Source of the DNA: JANLUX01 sp031409815
GTDB taxonomy: Bacteria; Bacteroidota; Bacteroidia; AKYH767-A; OLB10
Direction of reading: 5' to 3'
Length of the DNA: 40,660 bases
Assembly (NCBI GenBank): GCA_031409815.1
Contig: JANNXV010000227.1
Location: 1-40,660, forward strand
Within the stretch, counting starts at the first letter, position 1; every line of letters starts with the position of its first letter. Position numbers and translations under genes: made by a program. Under the pieces are notes generated by a model. The model was not told where the DNA came from. It worked only from the letters and a program-made list of their open reading frames with translations, and made no database searches. Of the stretch, positions 15,609 to 24,679 are shown in pieces.

Positions 15609-17429
15609 ATGAAAAACTTAACAACAAACATTTTTCGCATGTCAATAAAAAGCGCCTCTTTAATGATGGTATTTTTTTCATTACAAACAGCAACCATTTC
15701 AAAAGGGCAATCACTAGTGGTTGACACCTTATTTGGTAATGGCTCTTTATCCACTGTTCAAATAGGCGGGCAGAGTATAAATTTAAGAAAGATATTCAGG
15801 CAGCCTGACAACAAAATTCTGATGTGTGGCTATGATTTTGATGCAAACTTTAATGCAAACTTTAATGACATGGCTCGTGTTAATGAATGTGGCGATATTG
15901 ATTCAAGTTTTGGAGTTAATGGAAAGGTGCATCATACTTTCGACCAAAGAACTGCTGGTTATGATTATTTACTAAAACCAAACGGACAAATTTTATGTTG
16001 CGGCACTCAAGCGTCCAACAATTTTGGTTCAGCACAATTTCCGTTTATAGCTCAATACAATAGTGATGGCACTGTTGATTCAACTTTCGGCACTTTTGGA
16101 AGCAATAAGATATCGGATTACGGTTCGCAAACTTTTGCAAATATGTTTATGATGCCCAACGGCAAAATTTTATGCACCATGGCGGGTGGTTATACGGCAG
16201 GCCCAAACCTTGCTGCAATGCGTTTTTTACCTAATGGTACTGTTGATTCTACTTATGCAAATAACGGAGCGCTTATTCTTCCTTATCCTCCCAATGCTTC
16301 TTTTTATATTGGCAATACAACAAGTGTTTTAAGAGCAGATGGAACAATAATATCTACTGTTCCTACCTATTATGGAAATGTAAATCAGCAGTTTTTAATG
16401 GTTATGGCTTATGATTCATTGGGTGTTATTGATACCACCTTTGGTACAAACGGTTTTTTTGTTGATTCGTATGCATATTCCCAACCTGCATTTACCTTGT
16501 TACAAAGTACTGGCAAAACCATTTCTGCAGGCGGGGCTGGAGGTGCTTCAATACAGTTTCCTCATCTTTTTCGTTTAAACACCAATGGTCAGTTAGACAG
16601 CACCTTTGCAACAAATGGGTATTTGGATATATCTACTTTCCCAATTTATCCCGGCTCAGAATTAAAAGCTTTACTGCCTCTTGGTAATGATAGATTTATG
16701 GTTGAGTACAGTTATTCAAATAATAGTATTCCAAATTACTTTGTTGCTTATGATAGCAATGGAATTCCGGACACTAATTTTACTATAAACGGAGGTGCAA
16801 CCAATCTTCAAAGTTTATTAGGCAACTATATAATTGCAAGTGGCGCCACGCTTGAACCTAATGATGAAATAACTTTGGGTGGTGCTTATTTGGGTAACAA
16901 TAGTTTTTTCGCAACACGACTTATTACTTCTACCACTTCTCCTTTTATAACGCAAACCATTAATACACTTCATTCCAATGTAACCAACACCACCTGTACT
17001 TTTCAGTGGTACTTCAATGGAACTGCAATCGCTAATGCAACTGATAGCATTTATAATATCACACAAAACGGGAATTACACTGTGGTAGTTACCAACAGCT
17101 GGGGTTGCGAAGGTTCTATTACTTTATCCATCGTTTTTAATGGGATACAAGAAACCAATAATGGATTTGATGTTTCTATTTATCCAAATCCTGTTAAAAA
17201 CGAATTGACAATTTCAGGTTTCCAGTTTCAAACTGGTGACGAGCTAAAAATTATAGATGTTGTTGGTAAAGAAATTTATTCTGAAAAAATTACAAACGAA
17301 ACTATAAACCTGGGTCACATTGAGCGAAGTCGAAGTGTCCAAACTTCAAACTTACACGTTGGACTTTATTTTTTAGAAATAACTTCTTCAAACAAAAAAT
17401 CAGTTTCAAAATTTATAAAATCAAACTAA
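15609..17429 (+). CDS. T9SS-secreted delta-60-repeat beta-propeller protein (606 aa)
   Basis: A long signal region (about 1-34, ending SKGQS) is followed by repeated units of the delta-60 type: GDIDSSFGVNGKV, GTVDSTFGTFGSN, GTVDSTYANNGAL, GVIDTTFGTNGFF, GQLDSTFATNGYL and GIPDTNFTINGGA, each followed by a strand with QPDNKILMCG or LKPNGQILCCG. This indicates a beta-propeller of about 6-7 blades. Residues about 470-515 form the same Ig-like segment as the preceding gene (TFQWYFNGTAIAN). A type A sorting domain follows (IYPNPVKNELTISG to SKFIKSN), also carrying the REP-like insert (17313-17340). It lies 18 bp after the previous cargo gene and 11 bp before the next, strongly suggesting one transcript. 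Surface or secreted; partner unknown. Confidence 0.8.
   Translation: MKNLTTNIFRMSIKSASLMMVFFSLQTATISKGQSLVVDTLFGNGSLSTVQIGGQSINLRKIFRQPDNKILMCGYDFDANFNANFNDMARVNECGDIDSSFGVNGKVHHTFDQRTAGYDYLLKPNGQILCCGTQASNNFGSAQFPFIAQYNSDGTVDSTFGTFGSNKISDYGSQTFANMFMMPNGKILCTMAGGYTAGPNLAAMRFLPNGTVDSTYANNGALILPYPPNASFYIGNTTSVLRADGTIISTVPTYYGNVNQQFLMVMAYDSLGVIDTTFGTNGFFVDSYAYSQPAFTLLQSTGKTISAGGAGGASIQFPHLFRLNTNGQLDSTFATNGYLDISTFPIYPGSELKALLPLGNDRFMVEYSYSNNSIPNYFVAYDSNGIPDTNFTINGGATNLQSLLGNYIIASGATLEPNDEITLGGAYLGNNSFFATRLITSTTSPFITQTINTLHSNVTNTTCTFQWYFNGTAIANATDSIYNITQNGNYTVVVTNSWGCEGSITLSIVFNGIQETNNGFDVSIYPNPVKNELTISGFQFQTGDELKIIDVVGKEIYSEKITNETINLGHIERSRSVQTSNLHVGLYFLEITSSNKKSVSKFIKSN
15841..15864 (+). repeat. 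Perfect 12-bp tandem duplication in coding sequence
   Basis: ATGCAAACTTTA occurs twice back to back (15841-15852, 15853-15864), encoding a repeated ANFN-type stretch (DANFNANFND). It is in frame, so length change would be tolerated. Confidence 0.8.
17313..17340. repeat. REP-like 28-bp element captured in frame (copy B)
   Basis: Identical to copy A (15474-15501) except one C-to-T change, giving GHIERSRSV at the matching place in the sorting domain of the next cargo gene. The third cargo gene lacks it. Confidence 0.65.
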
Positions 17430-17440
17430 TATCAAAGTGT

Positions 17441-18982
17441 ATGAAAAAATTAATCGTATTTGTATTTTCTTTTTTGTTCTTTAACTTATCAGCACAAGAT
17501 TATTACCGTTTGCACGAACGAAGGCTAAACTATAATCAAGCTGGAAACATTTCCATGGGCAGTGTAAATAGTCTTTCACCCGACTCATTAAGTGGCAGTT
17601 CGTGTGCCGCGCAAAAAAACATTGTGCAACACAATGGCGTATTTTATCATGTTTATCATTCATCAATAACTGGTGATGCCGACATTTATTTACGTACAAG
17701 TACGAATGGTATTAACTGGACAACTCCTGTAGTAGTGAATGACGATATAGGAACTGAATCACAAATTTTTGCCTCTTTAGTTGTTATAGACAGCGGCCTT
17801 GTTCAAAAGGTAATAGTTGGATGGCGTGATAGCAGGCTGGGGGCTAATAACATTCAGTATCGTGTTGCCGTGAGTAATAATGGTGGCAACACCTTTCAGC
17901 CATCCGTTCAAATAAGCAGCCACACCGACTCACCGGTAAACATAAATGGTAACCTTGCTGTTGATGCGGGAGGGAATATTTATGCCGCCTGGTTTCGTGA
18001 TCTTGGTGGTTCTATTGGCAACACTTGGTTTAGTCGTAGCAGTGATGGTGGTTATACCTGGACTCCTATGGCAGTTGCTTTTACTGGTGCACAATTTAGC
18101 GAGCCCTGTGAAATTGTTGCACGTGGAAATGGCGAAGCAATAATTGTTGTGTCTGATGATCAGTTTAGTAAAAAAAATCTGATTGCTGTTACTACTTCCG
18201 ATAGTGGCAACACCTGGACCAATCATCAGTTTACATTTTACTCTGGTTTTCAGGAAATCATGCAATATCATTCAACCATGGTAGATGATTCAGGTACCGT
18301 GCATATTGTGTGGACTTATGAAATGAATACCGCTGACTTTAAAATACTTTATGCACAAAGCACTGATTTTGGACAAACATGGAGCGCACCTGTTCAGGTT
18401 TCTGACAGTGGTTTAACACTTATCCAAACCTGGAATTACAATAGCGAACAATGGCCGTCAATAGTTAAAAGTGCTAATAACAAATTGTATGTAACCTGGT
18501 GCGACCAGCGCGCTGATTTGGTTGCTAAAAATTATGATGTATTCATTTCATCCTCGTCTGACAATGGACTAACCTGGAGCACAGATGTAAAAGTAAATGA
18601 CGACACAACCTCTCTTTATCAGGCACAAGTAAGTGTTGCAGTGCGATCTGTTTTTACTACTGACGAATTAGTGGTAACCTGGATTGATAATCGCCCGGAT
18701 GATATTGCCAACGATATATTTGAAAACGAATTTCAATCTTTAGCAGCAACTATTTATCCAAACCCAGTTTTAAATGAATTGACTGTTTCTGGTTTGAAGT
18801 TTAATATTGGTGATGAGATAAAAATTATAGATGTGGTTGGGAAAGAAATTTATTCCCATAAGATAGAACAAGAAACATCAAACCTAAAAATTAACACTTT
18901 GGCCTTTTTAGAAGGCATATATTTTATTAAAATTAAATCAGGAGACAAAAAAGGAGTGGCGCGTTTTGTAAAAATTAACTAA
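17441..18982 (+). CDS. T9SS-secreted BNR/Asp-box (sialidase-fold) protein (513 aa)
   Basis: A signal peptide (1-19, ending LSAQ) is followed by a six-bladed-propeller-like region with several Asp-box motifs (S-x-D-x-G-x-T-W): TSTNGINWT, VSNNGGNTF, SSDGGYTWT, TSDSGNTWT, STDFGQTWS and SSDNGLTWS. The blades also show the usual NIYAAWFRD, VHIVWTYEM and LYVTWCDQRAD strands. I do not see a convincing arginine triad with FRIP motif, so sialidase activity should not be assumed; a binding propeller is as likely. A type A sorting domain (IYPNPVLNELTVSG to ARFVKIN) closes the protein and, unlike its two neighbours, has no REP-like insert. It is last in the run, and a terminator follows at 19041. Confidence 0.8.
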   Translation: MKKLIVFVFSFLFFNLSAQDYYRLHERRLNYNQAGNISMGSVNSLSPDSLSGSSCAAQKNIVQHNGVFYHVYHSSITGDADIYLRTSTNGINWTTPVVVNDDIGTESQIFASLVVIDSGLVQKVIVGWRDSRLGANNIQYRVAVSNNGGNTFQPSVQISSHTDSPVNINGNLAVDAGGNIYAAWFRDLGGSIGNTWFSRSSDGGYTWTPMAVAFTGAQFSEPCEIVARGNGEAIIVVSDDQFSKKNLIAVTTSDSGNTWTNHQFTFYSGFQEIMQYHSTMVDDSGTVHIVWTYEMNTADFKILYAQSTDFGQTWSAPVQVSDSGLTLIQTWNYNSEQWPSIVKSANNKLYVTWCDQRADLVAKNYDVFISSSSDNGLTWSTDVKVNDDTTSLYQAQVSVAVRSVFTTDELVVTWIDNRPDDIANDIFENEFQSLAATIYPNPVLNELTVSGLKFNIGDEIKIIDVVGKEIYSHKIEQETSNLKINTLAFLEGIYFIKIKSGDKKGVARFVKIN

Positions 18983-19040
18983 CACGTTATGGCGCGCTAA
19001 TTTTTTTCCGTCATTCGTTGAATACAATTAAATATAAAAT

Positions 19041-19074
19041 GAGACACAAGTCTGTTGATTTGTGTCTCGTTTTT
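19041..19074 (+). terminator. Rho-independent terminator after the T9SS cargo run
   Basis: Perfect 9-bp stem GAGACACAA/TTGTGTCTC (19041-19049 with 19060-19068, 10-nt loop), then GTTTTT. It starts 59 bp past the stop of the BNR-repeat gene and lies ahead of rnr, separating the two transcripts. Confidence 0.9.
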
Positions 19075-19120
19075 ATCATAACCCCCATTATTACCTAATT
19101 TCGCTACACAATATTTTATC

Positions 19121-21436
19121 ATGGCAACAAAGAAAAAAACCTCCGTTGACATCATCGGACTTTTAAAAAAAATAATCATCCAAATATTTAAACATCAACC
19201 ACACAAACATTACAACTATAAACAAGTGCTCAAAAAACTTGAGCAAGAACCCTGGCTCGAGCAATCGGAAGTACTGTTTAACACGCTAGATGAATCTGCC
19301 TTTCGCGAATCGGTGCAAACTGTTTTGGTGGCTCTAACTGCTTCGGGTGAGTTGATGGAAGTAGATAGGGGTAAGTATAAATTATTCCCTGTTCAGCAAT
19401 TTGTTACAGGTAAAATTGATATTGCTTCGAGCGGTACCGCTTATGTAGTGAATGAAAATTTTGAAGAGGACATCATCATTCAGCGTCAGCATACACTCAA
19501 CGCCATGAAAGGCGATTTGGTGAAAGTTAGTTTGTTTGCACAACGTTCGGGCAAGCGAAGTGAAGGAGAAGTGGTAGAAGTTTTAGAACGAGCACGAACA
19601 GAGTTTGTTGGCATTGTTCAGCTATCACAACGCTTTGCGTTTTTATCTACAGGCAATCCACGCAACGGTATTGATATTTTTATTCCGCTTGCAAGTTTGA
19701 ATGGTGCAACGGACGGTGATAAAGCAATGGCAAAAATTACCGAATGGAATCCCGAAGCTAAAAATCCTACCGGAGAAATTACAAAAGTACTTGGCAGACC
19801 TGGAGATAATAACACCGAGATGGATGCCATTTTAGTGGAGTATGGTTTTCCGCTTTCGTTTCCTGATAAAGTGGAACGTGAGTCAGAACAAATTCCGTTT
19901 GACATTCCGAAAAAAGAAATTGCCGCACGCAAAGATTTTAGAAAGATTACAACGTTCACTATTGACCCTGTTGACGCAAAAGATTTTGATGATGCACTTT
20001 CTATCCGTAAACTGAAAAATAATAATTGGGAGATTGGAGTTCATATTGCGGACGTAACCTATTTCATGCAACCCAAAACTGCTTTGGATGATGAAGCATT
20101 TGATCGTGCAACTTCTGTTTATCTTGTTGACAGAGTAATTCCGATGTTACCTGAAAAATTAAGTAATCATGTTTGTTCACTGCGACCAAACGAAGACAAA
20201 CTTTGTTACAGTGCAGTGTTTGAAATGAATGATAAATCAGAAGTGATCAGCGAATGGTTTGGGCGAACAATTATTCATTCGATAAAAAGATTTAGTTATG
20301 AAGAAGCACAACAAGTAATTGAAACCGGTGAAGGTGATTTGAAAGAAGAAATTCTTACGATGGATAGACTTGCAAAAATTTTACGTAAGGAACGATTTAA
20401 AAAGGGTGCCATTAGTTTTGAGAAAGCAGAAGTTAAATTCCGTTTGGATGAAAAGGGATATCCATTGGATGTGTATATCAAAGAAAGTAAAGACAGCAAT
20501 AAATTGATTGAAGAGTTTATGTTGCTAGCCAATAGAAAAGTGGCGGAGTTTGTTGGGAAGATGCACTTGAAATCTGAAACCCATAAAGTAGAGCACCCTT
20601 TTGTATATCGAGTACACGATTCACCGGTAGAAGAACGCTTAAACACCTTCGCATTGTTTGCAGGCAAGTTTGGTTATCGCATTAATACGAAGTCAGAAAA
20701 AGAAATATCTAATTCCCTCAACCAGCTGTTGAAAGAGGTTCGAGGTAAAAAGGAACAAAACGTTTTAGAGCAATTGGCTATTCGCACCATGGCAAAAGCA
20801 ATTTACACTACCGATAATATTGGTCACTACGGCTTAGCGTTTGATTACTACACTCATTTTACTTCTCCCATTAGAAGGTATCCAGATGTTTTAGTGCACC
20901 GCTTACTCGATCATTATTTACAAGGAGGAAAACCGATGGATGCAGAAACATTAGAAAAACAATGCAAGCACAGTACCGAAAACGAAATACGTGCTTCGGA
21001 GGCTGAGCGCGCTTCAATAAAATTTAAGCAGGTTCAATATTTATTAAACCGTGAAGGAGAAGTTTTTGATGGTATAATTTCAGGAGTTACAGAGTGGGGA
21101 ATATATGTAGAGTTAGCCGAAAGTAAATGTGAAGGTTTAATTAGATTACGTGATTTAGATGATGACTTTTATGAACTGGATGATAAGAATTATTGTATCA
21201 CAGGTCATAAGACAAAGAAAAAATTTCAATTGGGCGATTCACTTAAGGTGCAATTAAAATCTGCCGATCTACAGAAAAAACAAATCGATTTTATCTTGTA
21301 TGATGAGTTTAGAAAAACTTCTGCATTTTTAAAACCAACTCGTAATGTTTTTGGTAACAGGAACAGTGGTGCCCGTGGACGCAAAGAAAATTTTAATTCA
21401 AAGAAAACAAAAAAGTATTCTAAAAAACGTAGATAA
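19121..21436 (+). CDS. rnr: Ribonuclease R (3'-5' exoribonuclease)
   Basis: This 771-aa processive, hydrolytic exoribonuclease degrades structured RNA. Order of parts: N-terminal winged-helix-like region (about 20-90), cold-shock/OB domains (KYKLFPVQQFVTGKIDIAS, then EFVGIVQLSQRFAFLS), and the RNB catalytic domain from about 275. The active-site motif is IDPVDAKDFDDALS (residues 281-294; Asp 282, 288, 290 and 291 are the metal-ligand type residues). DRVIPMLPEKLSNHVCSLRP and YTHFTSPIRRYPDVLVHRLL are also diagnostic. A C-terminal S1 domain (GEVFDGIISGVTEWGIYVEL, about 645-725) and a basic Lys-rich tail complete it. It reads as full length. A near-match to TAnnTTTG (TAATTTCG, 19096-19103) lies upstream. 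Confidence 0.95.
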   Translation: MATKKKTSVDIIGLLKKIIIQIFKHQPHKHYNYKQVLKKLEQEPWLEQSEVLFNTLDESAFRESVQTVLVALTASGELMEVDRGKYKLFPVQQFVTGKIDIASSGTAYVVNENFEEDIIIQRQHTLNAMKGDLVKVSLFAQRSGKRSEGEVVEVLERARTEFVGIVQLSQRFAFLSTGNPRNGIDIFIPLASLNGATDGDKAMAKITEWNPEAKNPTGEITKVLGRPGDNNTEMDAILVEYGFPLSFPDKVERESEQIPFDIPKKEIAARKDFRKITTFTIDPVDAKDFDDALSIRKLKNNNWEIGVHIADVTYFMQPKTALDDEAFDRATSVYLVDRVIPMLPEKLSNHVCSLRPNEDKLCYSAVFEMNDKSEVISEWFGRTIIHSIKRFSYEEAQQVIETGEGDLKEEILTMDRLAKILRKERFKKGAISFEKAEVKFRLDEKGYPLDVYIKESKDSNKLIEEFMLLANRKVAEFVGKMHLKSETHKVEHPFVYRVHDSPVEERLNTFALFAGKFGYRINTKSEKEISNSLNQLLKEVRGKKEQNVLEQLAIRTMAKAIYTTDNIGHYGLAFDYYTHFTSPIRRYPDVLVHRLLDHYLQGGKPMDAETLEKQCKHSTENEIRASEAERASIKFKQVQYLLNREGEVFDGIISGVTEWGIYVELAESKCEGLIRLRDLDDDFYELDDKNYCITGHKTKKKFQLGDSLKVQLKSADLQKKQIDFILYDEFRKTSAFLKPTRNVFGNRNSGARGRKENFNSKKTKKYSKKRR

Positions 21437-21439
21437 TAA

Positions 21440-22480
21440 TTAGTATTTTTTCATTGGTTCAAAAACACCATTGTGTTTTAGTCGTTCCATAACAGGATAA
21501 TTATCTAATTCTTCAGCATTAAGTGAACGATGCTTAAAATTTAATTTATTTTTAATAAACTCTTTTAATCTTTTTTTATGCAACGGCATTAATGCCTTCT
21601 GAACAAATAAAACCGATCTTTCGCTACGAAGTTCACTTCGTTTATATTTATCAGGCAGGTCGTCAAAAAATCTTTTGCAAACTTCTTCGATCATTAATAT
21701 GTCCTGCTCTTTCATTCCGGTTTTCCATTTTCCGAAATTAGTACTCATAAAATTATTATTCAGGTTCACCTTCCAACTTTCTGCGCTAGCTGCTACTTCG
21801 CCTGAGCTTTTATAAAACTCCATCATTGCTGGTTCAAATGGTATTTCCAACGATTTACATATTCGCTTTATTTCAACCATCGGATTAGTAACAAGATCTT
21901 CATAAAAAACACGCACATAATGCTTACCAAAAATAGTTTGAGCCACATCTGTTCCACATTCATATTGTAACTTAAAATGTTCTGCTATTCCTTGAACACT
22001 CACCTCGAATTTCTTTGTGTAATCCGCTTTTAAGGTCGACATAATAACATCTCGGGGATCGCGAATAATATGCAAAATATAGGCAGAAGGAAATTGCTCT
22101 TTAATTCTTCTAGAAAACCAAACATTTTGTGGGGTACCTTCAACAAGAATACTTTTATTTCTTTGTTCCGCAAAAATGTTCATGTAACTAATAAATAACT
22201 CTACCGCACTTAATCCTGGTTTTAAATGTGATAAAACTTCCTCAGCCGAAATATTTAATCTTTGAACTTTATCATCCTCGGTAAGAATTTGTTTAAGACT
22301 ACCAAAATCATAAAGCGCCTTTGTTATTTTACTTACAGGTGCATAAGCATAGTTGGGTAATAAATGTGATTCGGGTGGCGACACACACTCGCTGTGTTGG
22401 TTAAAAATTGCCTGAAGTAATGAGGTTCCGGATCTTGCAGCACCACCAATAAAAATCCACTTCTTAATTTTATTTTCCAT
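21440..22480 (-). CDS. PAPS-dependent sulfotransferase family protein (346 aa)
   Basis: The N-terminus carries the 5'-phosphosulfate loop FIGGAARSGTSLLQAIF (R16-S17-G18-T19-S20), followed by HSECVSPPESHLLPNY. The 3'-phosphate-binding motif is ILHIIRDPRDVIMSTL (R140, S148). The family transfers sulfate from PAPS to hydroxyls or amines of carbohydrates, lipids or proteins. There is no signal peptide or membrane anchor, so it should be cytoplasmic. The acceptor is unknown, and the neighbouring EPS locus makes a glycan acceptor conceivable but not shown. The stop is only 3 bp from the rnr stop (convergent). A MORN-repeat gene 61 bp upstream reads the same way. Confidence 0.8.
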   Translation of the reverse strand: MENKIKKWIFIGGAARSGTSLLQAIFNQHSECVSPPESHLLPNYAYAPVSKITKALYDFGSLKQILTEDDKVQRLNISAEEVLSHLKPGLSAVELFISYMNIFAEQRNKSILVEGTPQNVWFSRRIKEQFPSAYILHIIRDPRDVIMSTLKADYTKKFEVSVQGIAEHFKLQYECGTDVAQTIFGKHYVRVFYEDLVTNPMVEIKRICKSLEIPFEPAMMEFYKSSGEVAASAESWKVNLNNNFMSTNFGKWKTGMKEQDILMIEEVCKRFFDDLPDKYKRSELRSERSVLFVQKALMPLHKKRLKEFIKNKLNFKHRSLNAEELDNYPVMERLKHNGVFEPMKKY

Positions 22481-22541
22481 CTGTTAATTATATATTATAA
22501 CAACTTAATCAATAAAAAAGTTACAATCATATTCACTATAC

Positions 22542-24044
22542 CTATTGGCTTTTTACCCCTTCATACTTTTTAACTTCCCCGTTTTGAAAGGTGGTAGTTA
22601 AAATTAATTCACCGTTTACATCAAACGTTTTCCAGTTTCCTTCTTTTAATCCTAATCTATAATAACGCTCTTCGCGAACCTTTCCGTTATCAAAATAGTA
22701 TAGGTGTTTACCATTTTCATTGCCTTCGAAATATTCACCAACAAATGCAATTTTTCCACTTTGGAAATATTGCTTCCATACTCCATCTTCTTTTCCTTCT
22801 ACATAATTACCCTCTGCTATATACTCTCCATTCTTAAATTTCCAGGGTCCTTCGCGTAATCCATTCACAAAATTTCCCTCTGCTATCGATCCGCTATCAC
22901 TATATTCTTTTGAAACACCATCCTCTTTACCCAGTTTAAAACTTTCTTCGCGCAGTAAATTTCCATTCGGATAATACCATTTCCATATAGAATCGGGTTG
23001 ATTGTTTTTATAAAATCCTTGTTGTTGAATTTTTTGATCTACATAATAAAAAACCCATACACCATCTCGTTTCCCATTTTTAAAATCACCGGTTGATTTT
23101 AATTTACCATCTGAATAAAAATATTTCCAGGTTCCTTGTTGCTGTCCCCCTTCATCAACGGTTCCTCCTTCAGCTATTACTTTGTCTTTTTCATATAATT
23201 TAGAATTGACAATTTTTCCACTCTTATCAAAATCTCTATAAACACCTTCCTTTACGCCATTAATCAAGTTTACTGAAGACTTAGGTCGACCATTATTGTG
23301 ATAATCACGCTTGATATCTAACTGAACATTTGCAGCTTCATCTGGAACCAATTCACCATTTTTATAAATCTCCATCTTCATCATCATTCCGTCACGCGTA
23401 TAGTCTCTAAATACACCATTCTTTTTATCGTCCTTGTAGGTACCATCGCTCTTTACCACATCATCCGCATAAAATTCTTTCCACACACCTTGTTTAAAAC
23501 CAAATTTATCAATGCGATTTATTTTTTGCTCTTTTTGGAAGTAACCATTTTTATAATTGGTGATTGTTATTATTCTTCCATCATCAGCAAATTCCTTTGC
23601 AATACCATTTTCAACTCCGTTTTCATACGTCACCGTTTTAGATAACTTTCCATTCTCACTATAATATTTAGCAACACTATCAATCACGTTCTTATTCATC
23701 CATAATTCTGAAGAGATATTTCCGTTTTCATAAAATTCGCGTTGTAAGCCATTTTTTATTCCTACCTGATAATTATACTCAGCTGTTTTATTTCCCTTTT
23801 CGCTATAGAATTTCCAAATACCCTCCAATGCAGTTTTTACCCGGCTGCCTTCCGACTTCAATACTCCTGATTCGTAATAACTCTTCCAAACTCCATCGGG
23901 CTTTCCATCAACAAAATTCCCTTCGCTGCTAACTTTTCCATTTCCATAATAAAATTTAACCGGTCCGTTCTGCTGAGCATAAACAAACTGCGTGCTGAAA
24001 AACAACAGCAGAATGAAAAAATATTTTTTCCTTACCAATTCCAT
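22542..24044 (-). CDS. Secreted MORN-variant (MORN_2/YwqK-like) repeat protein (500 aa)
   Basis: From ATG at 24044 a clean signal peptide (MELVRKKYFFILLLFF to VYAQ) leads into some 18-20 repeats of about 23 residues of the type YYxNGKxxxEGxFxxGKxDGxWK. Examples are YYGNGKVSSEGNFVDGKPDG, YFYSDGKLKSTGDFKNGKRDG and YYFDNGKVREERYYRLGLKEG. These MORN-variant repeats form extended beta-hairpin arrays; in Bacteroidota such proteins are common, and annotation as an antitoxin (YwqK) is not meaningful without a toxin partner, which is absent here. An earlier ATG (24083) would bury the signal peptide 13 residues in, so the later start is preferred. It probably shares a transcript with the sulfotransferase. 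Role unknown. Confidence 0.75.
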   Translation of the reverse strand: MELVRKKYFFILLLFFSTQFVYAQQNGPVKFYYGNGKVSSEGNFVDGKPDGVWKSYYESGVLKSEGSRVKTALEGIWKFYSEKGNKTAEYNYQVGIKNGLQREFYENGNISSELWMNKNVIDSVAKYYSENGKLSKTVTYENGVENGIAKEFADDGRIITITNYKNGYFQKEQKINRIDKFGFKQGVWKEFYADDVVKSDGTYKDDKKNGVFRDYTRDGMMMKMEIYKNGELVPDEAANVQLDIKRDYHNNGRPKSSVNLINGVKEGVYRDFDKSGKIVNSKLYEKDKVIAEGGTVDEGGQQQGTWKYFYSDGKLKSTGDFKNGKRDGVWVFYYVDQKIQQQGFYKNNQPDSIWKWYYPNGNLLREESFKLGKEDGVSKEYSDSGSIAEGNFVNGLREGPWKFKNGEYIAEGNYVEGKEDGVWKQYFQSGKIAFVGEYFEGNENGKHLYYFDNGKVREERYYRLGLKEGNWKTFDVNGELILTTTFQNGEVKKYEGVKSQ

Positions 24045-24551
24045 CAGTCCAAAGATAACACTCCAAACAAAACTATAAATCATAAACTTTTAACACTGAA
24101 TATATATTATATATCTTTTAAATTTTAATATTTATATATTATAATATGCCTGTTAGTATGGTTCAAAACAAATTAGCGGTTTACTTGACTTTAGCACTTA
24201 TCAGAGTTTTAACACAGGTTATACACTAATTTATTTTTGCAATGAGTTGATTTTGAAACAGGAGTTGTGTTTATTAACAACTGTTGATAACAACAATGGT
24301 TTATTATTTTAACCGATAAAGTTATCATTTGGTGTTCATAAGCATGTGTAGTAAATAGTGTAAATATGGGTGAGAGAATTTGGAGAATGATTTAATATGA
24401 TTAAGCATAAATGATATTTTAAAAACCAAATTTTTTTTTAAATAGTTATCATCATATCGAACCCGCTTATAAACAAGTTACGTGTTAAAATAGAAAAGCC
24501 TAAAGTGTTAGTGTGCAGCGATATTGTTTATACCTGTTGAAAACCTTTGAA
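24045..24551. other. About 500-bp AT-rich intergenic region without genes
   Basis: Both strands are broken by frequent stops and no ORF here looks coding. Very AT-rich runs (24100-24145) include TATATATTATATAT stretches. One sequence, TTATACACT near 24220, is close to a DnaA box but stands alone. No tRNA-like cloverleaf or clear terminator was seen. It ends at the palindromic repeat at 24552. Confidence 0.5.
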
Positions 24552-24634
24552 TGGAACACAGATAATACGGATTGAGCGGATTAGCTCGGATTAAATCTGT
24601 ATTTATCAGTTTAATCAGCGTTATCCTCGTTCCA
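24552..24634. repeat. 83-bp imperfect palindromic repeat (MITE/REP-like)
   Basis: It begins TGGAAC and ends GTTCCA. The two halves read as reverse complements with roughly 70% agreement (GGATAA/GATAA, GATT and GGATT blocks about 10 bp apart on both arms), so it can fold into one long hairpin. GGATT-rich palindromes of this type are, from memory, dispersed in Bacteroidota genomes. It ends 45 bp before the rpiB start and could form the leader or promoter border. Confidence 0.6.
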
Positions 24635-24679
24635 TTAATTGAAGATAAAATTTACCTTTACATCATAAATAAACATAAA

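Noticed and set aside
16818..17066. Antisense ORFs inside the T9SS, synthetase and rnr genes
   Set aside because: They are opposite-frame shadows of well-supported genes with no recognisable protein features or ribosome sites.
22542..24044. Toxin-antitoxin role suggested by YwqK-type repeats
   Set aside because: The protein is secreted, has many repeats and no toxin-like partner gene adjoins it.
24045..24551. Possible replication origin in the AT-rich gap
   Set aside because: Only one near-match to a DnaA box (TTATACACT) and no dnaA, dnaN or other origin-linked gene nearby.
24572..24679. 36-residue extension of rpiB
   Set aside because: It is translation through the palindromic repeat; RpiB proteins begin at the MQTIVIGADHAG segment.
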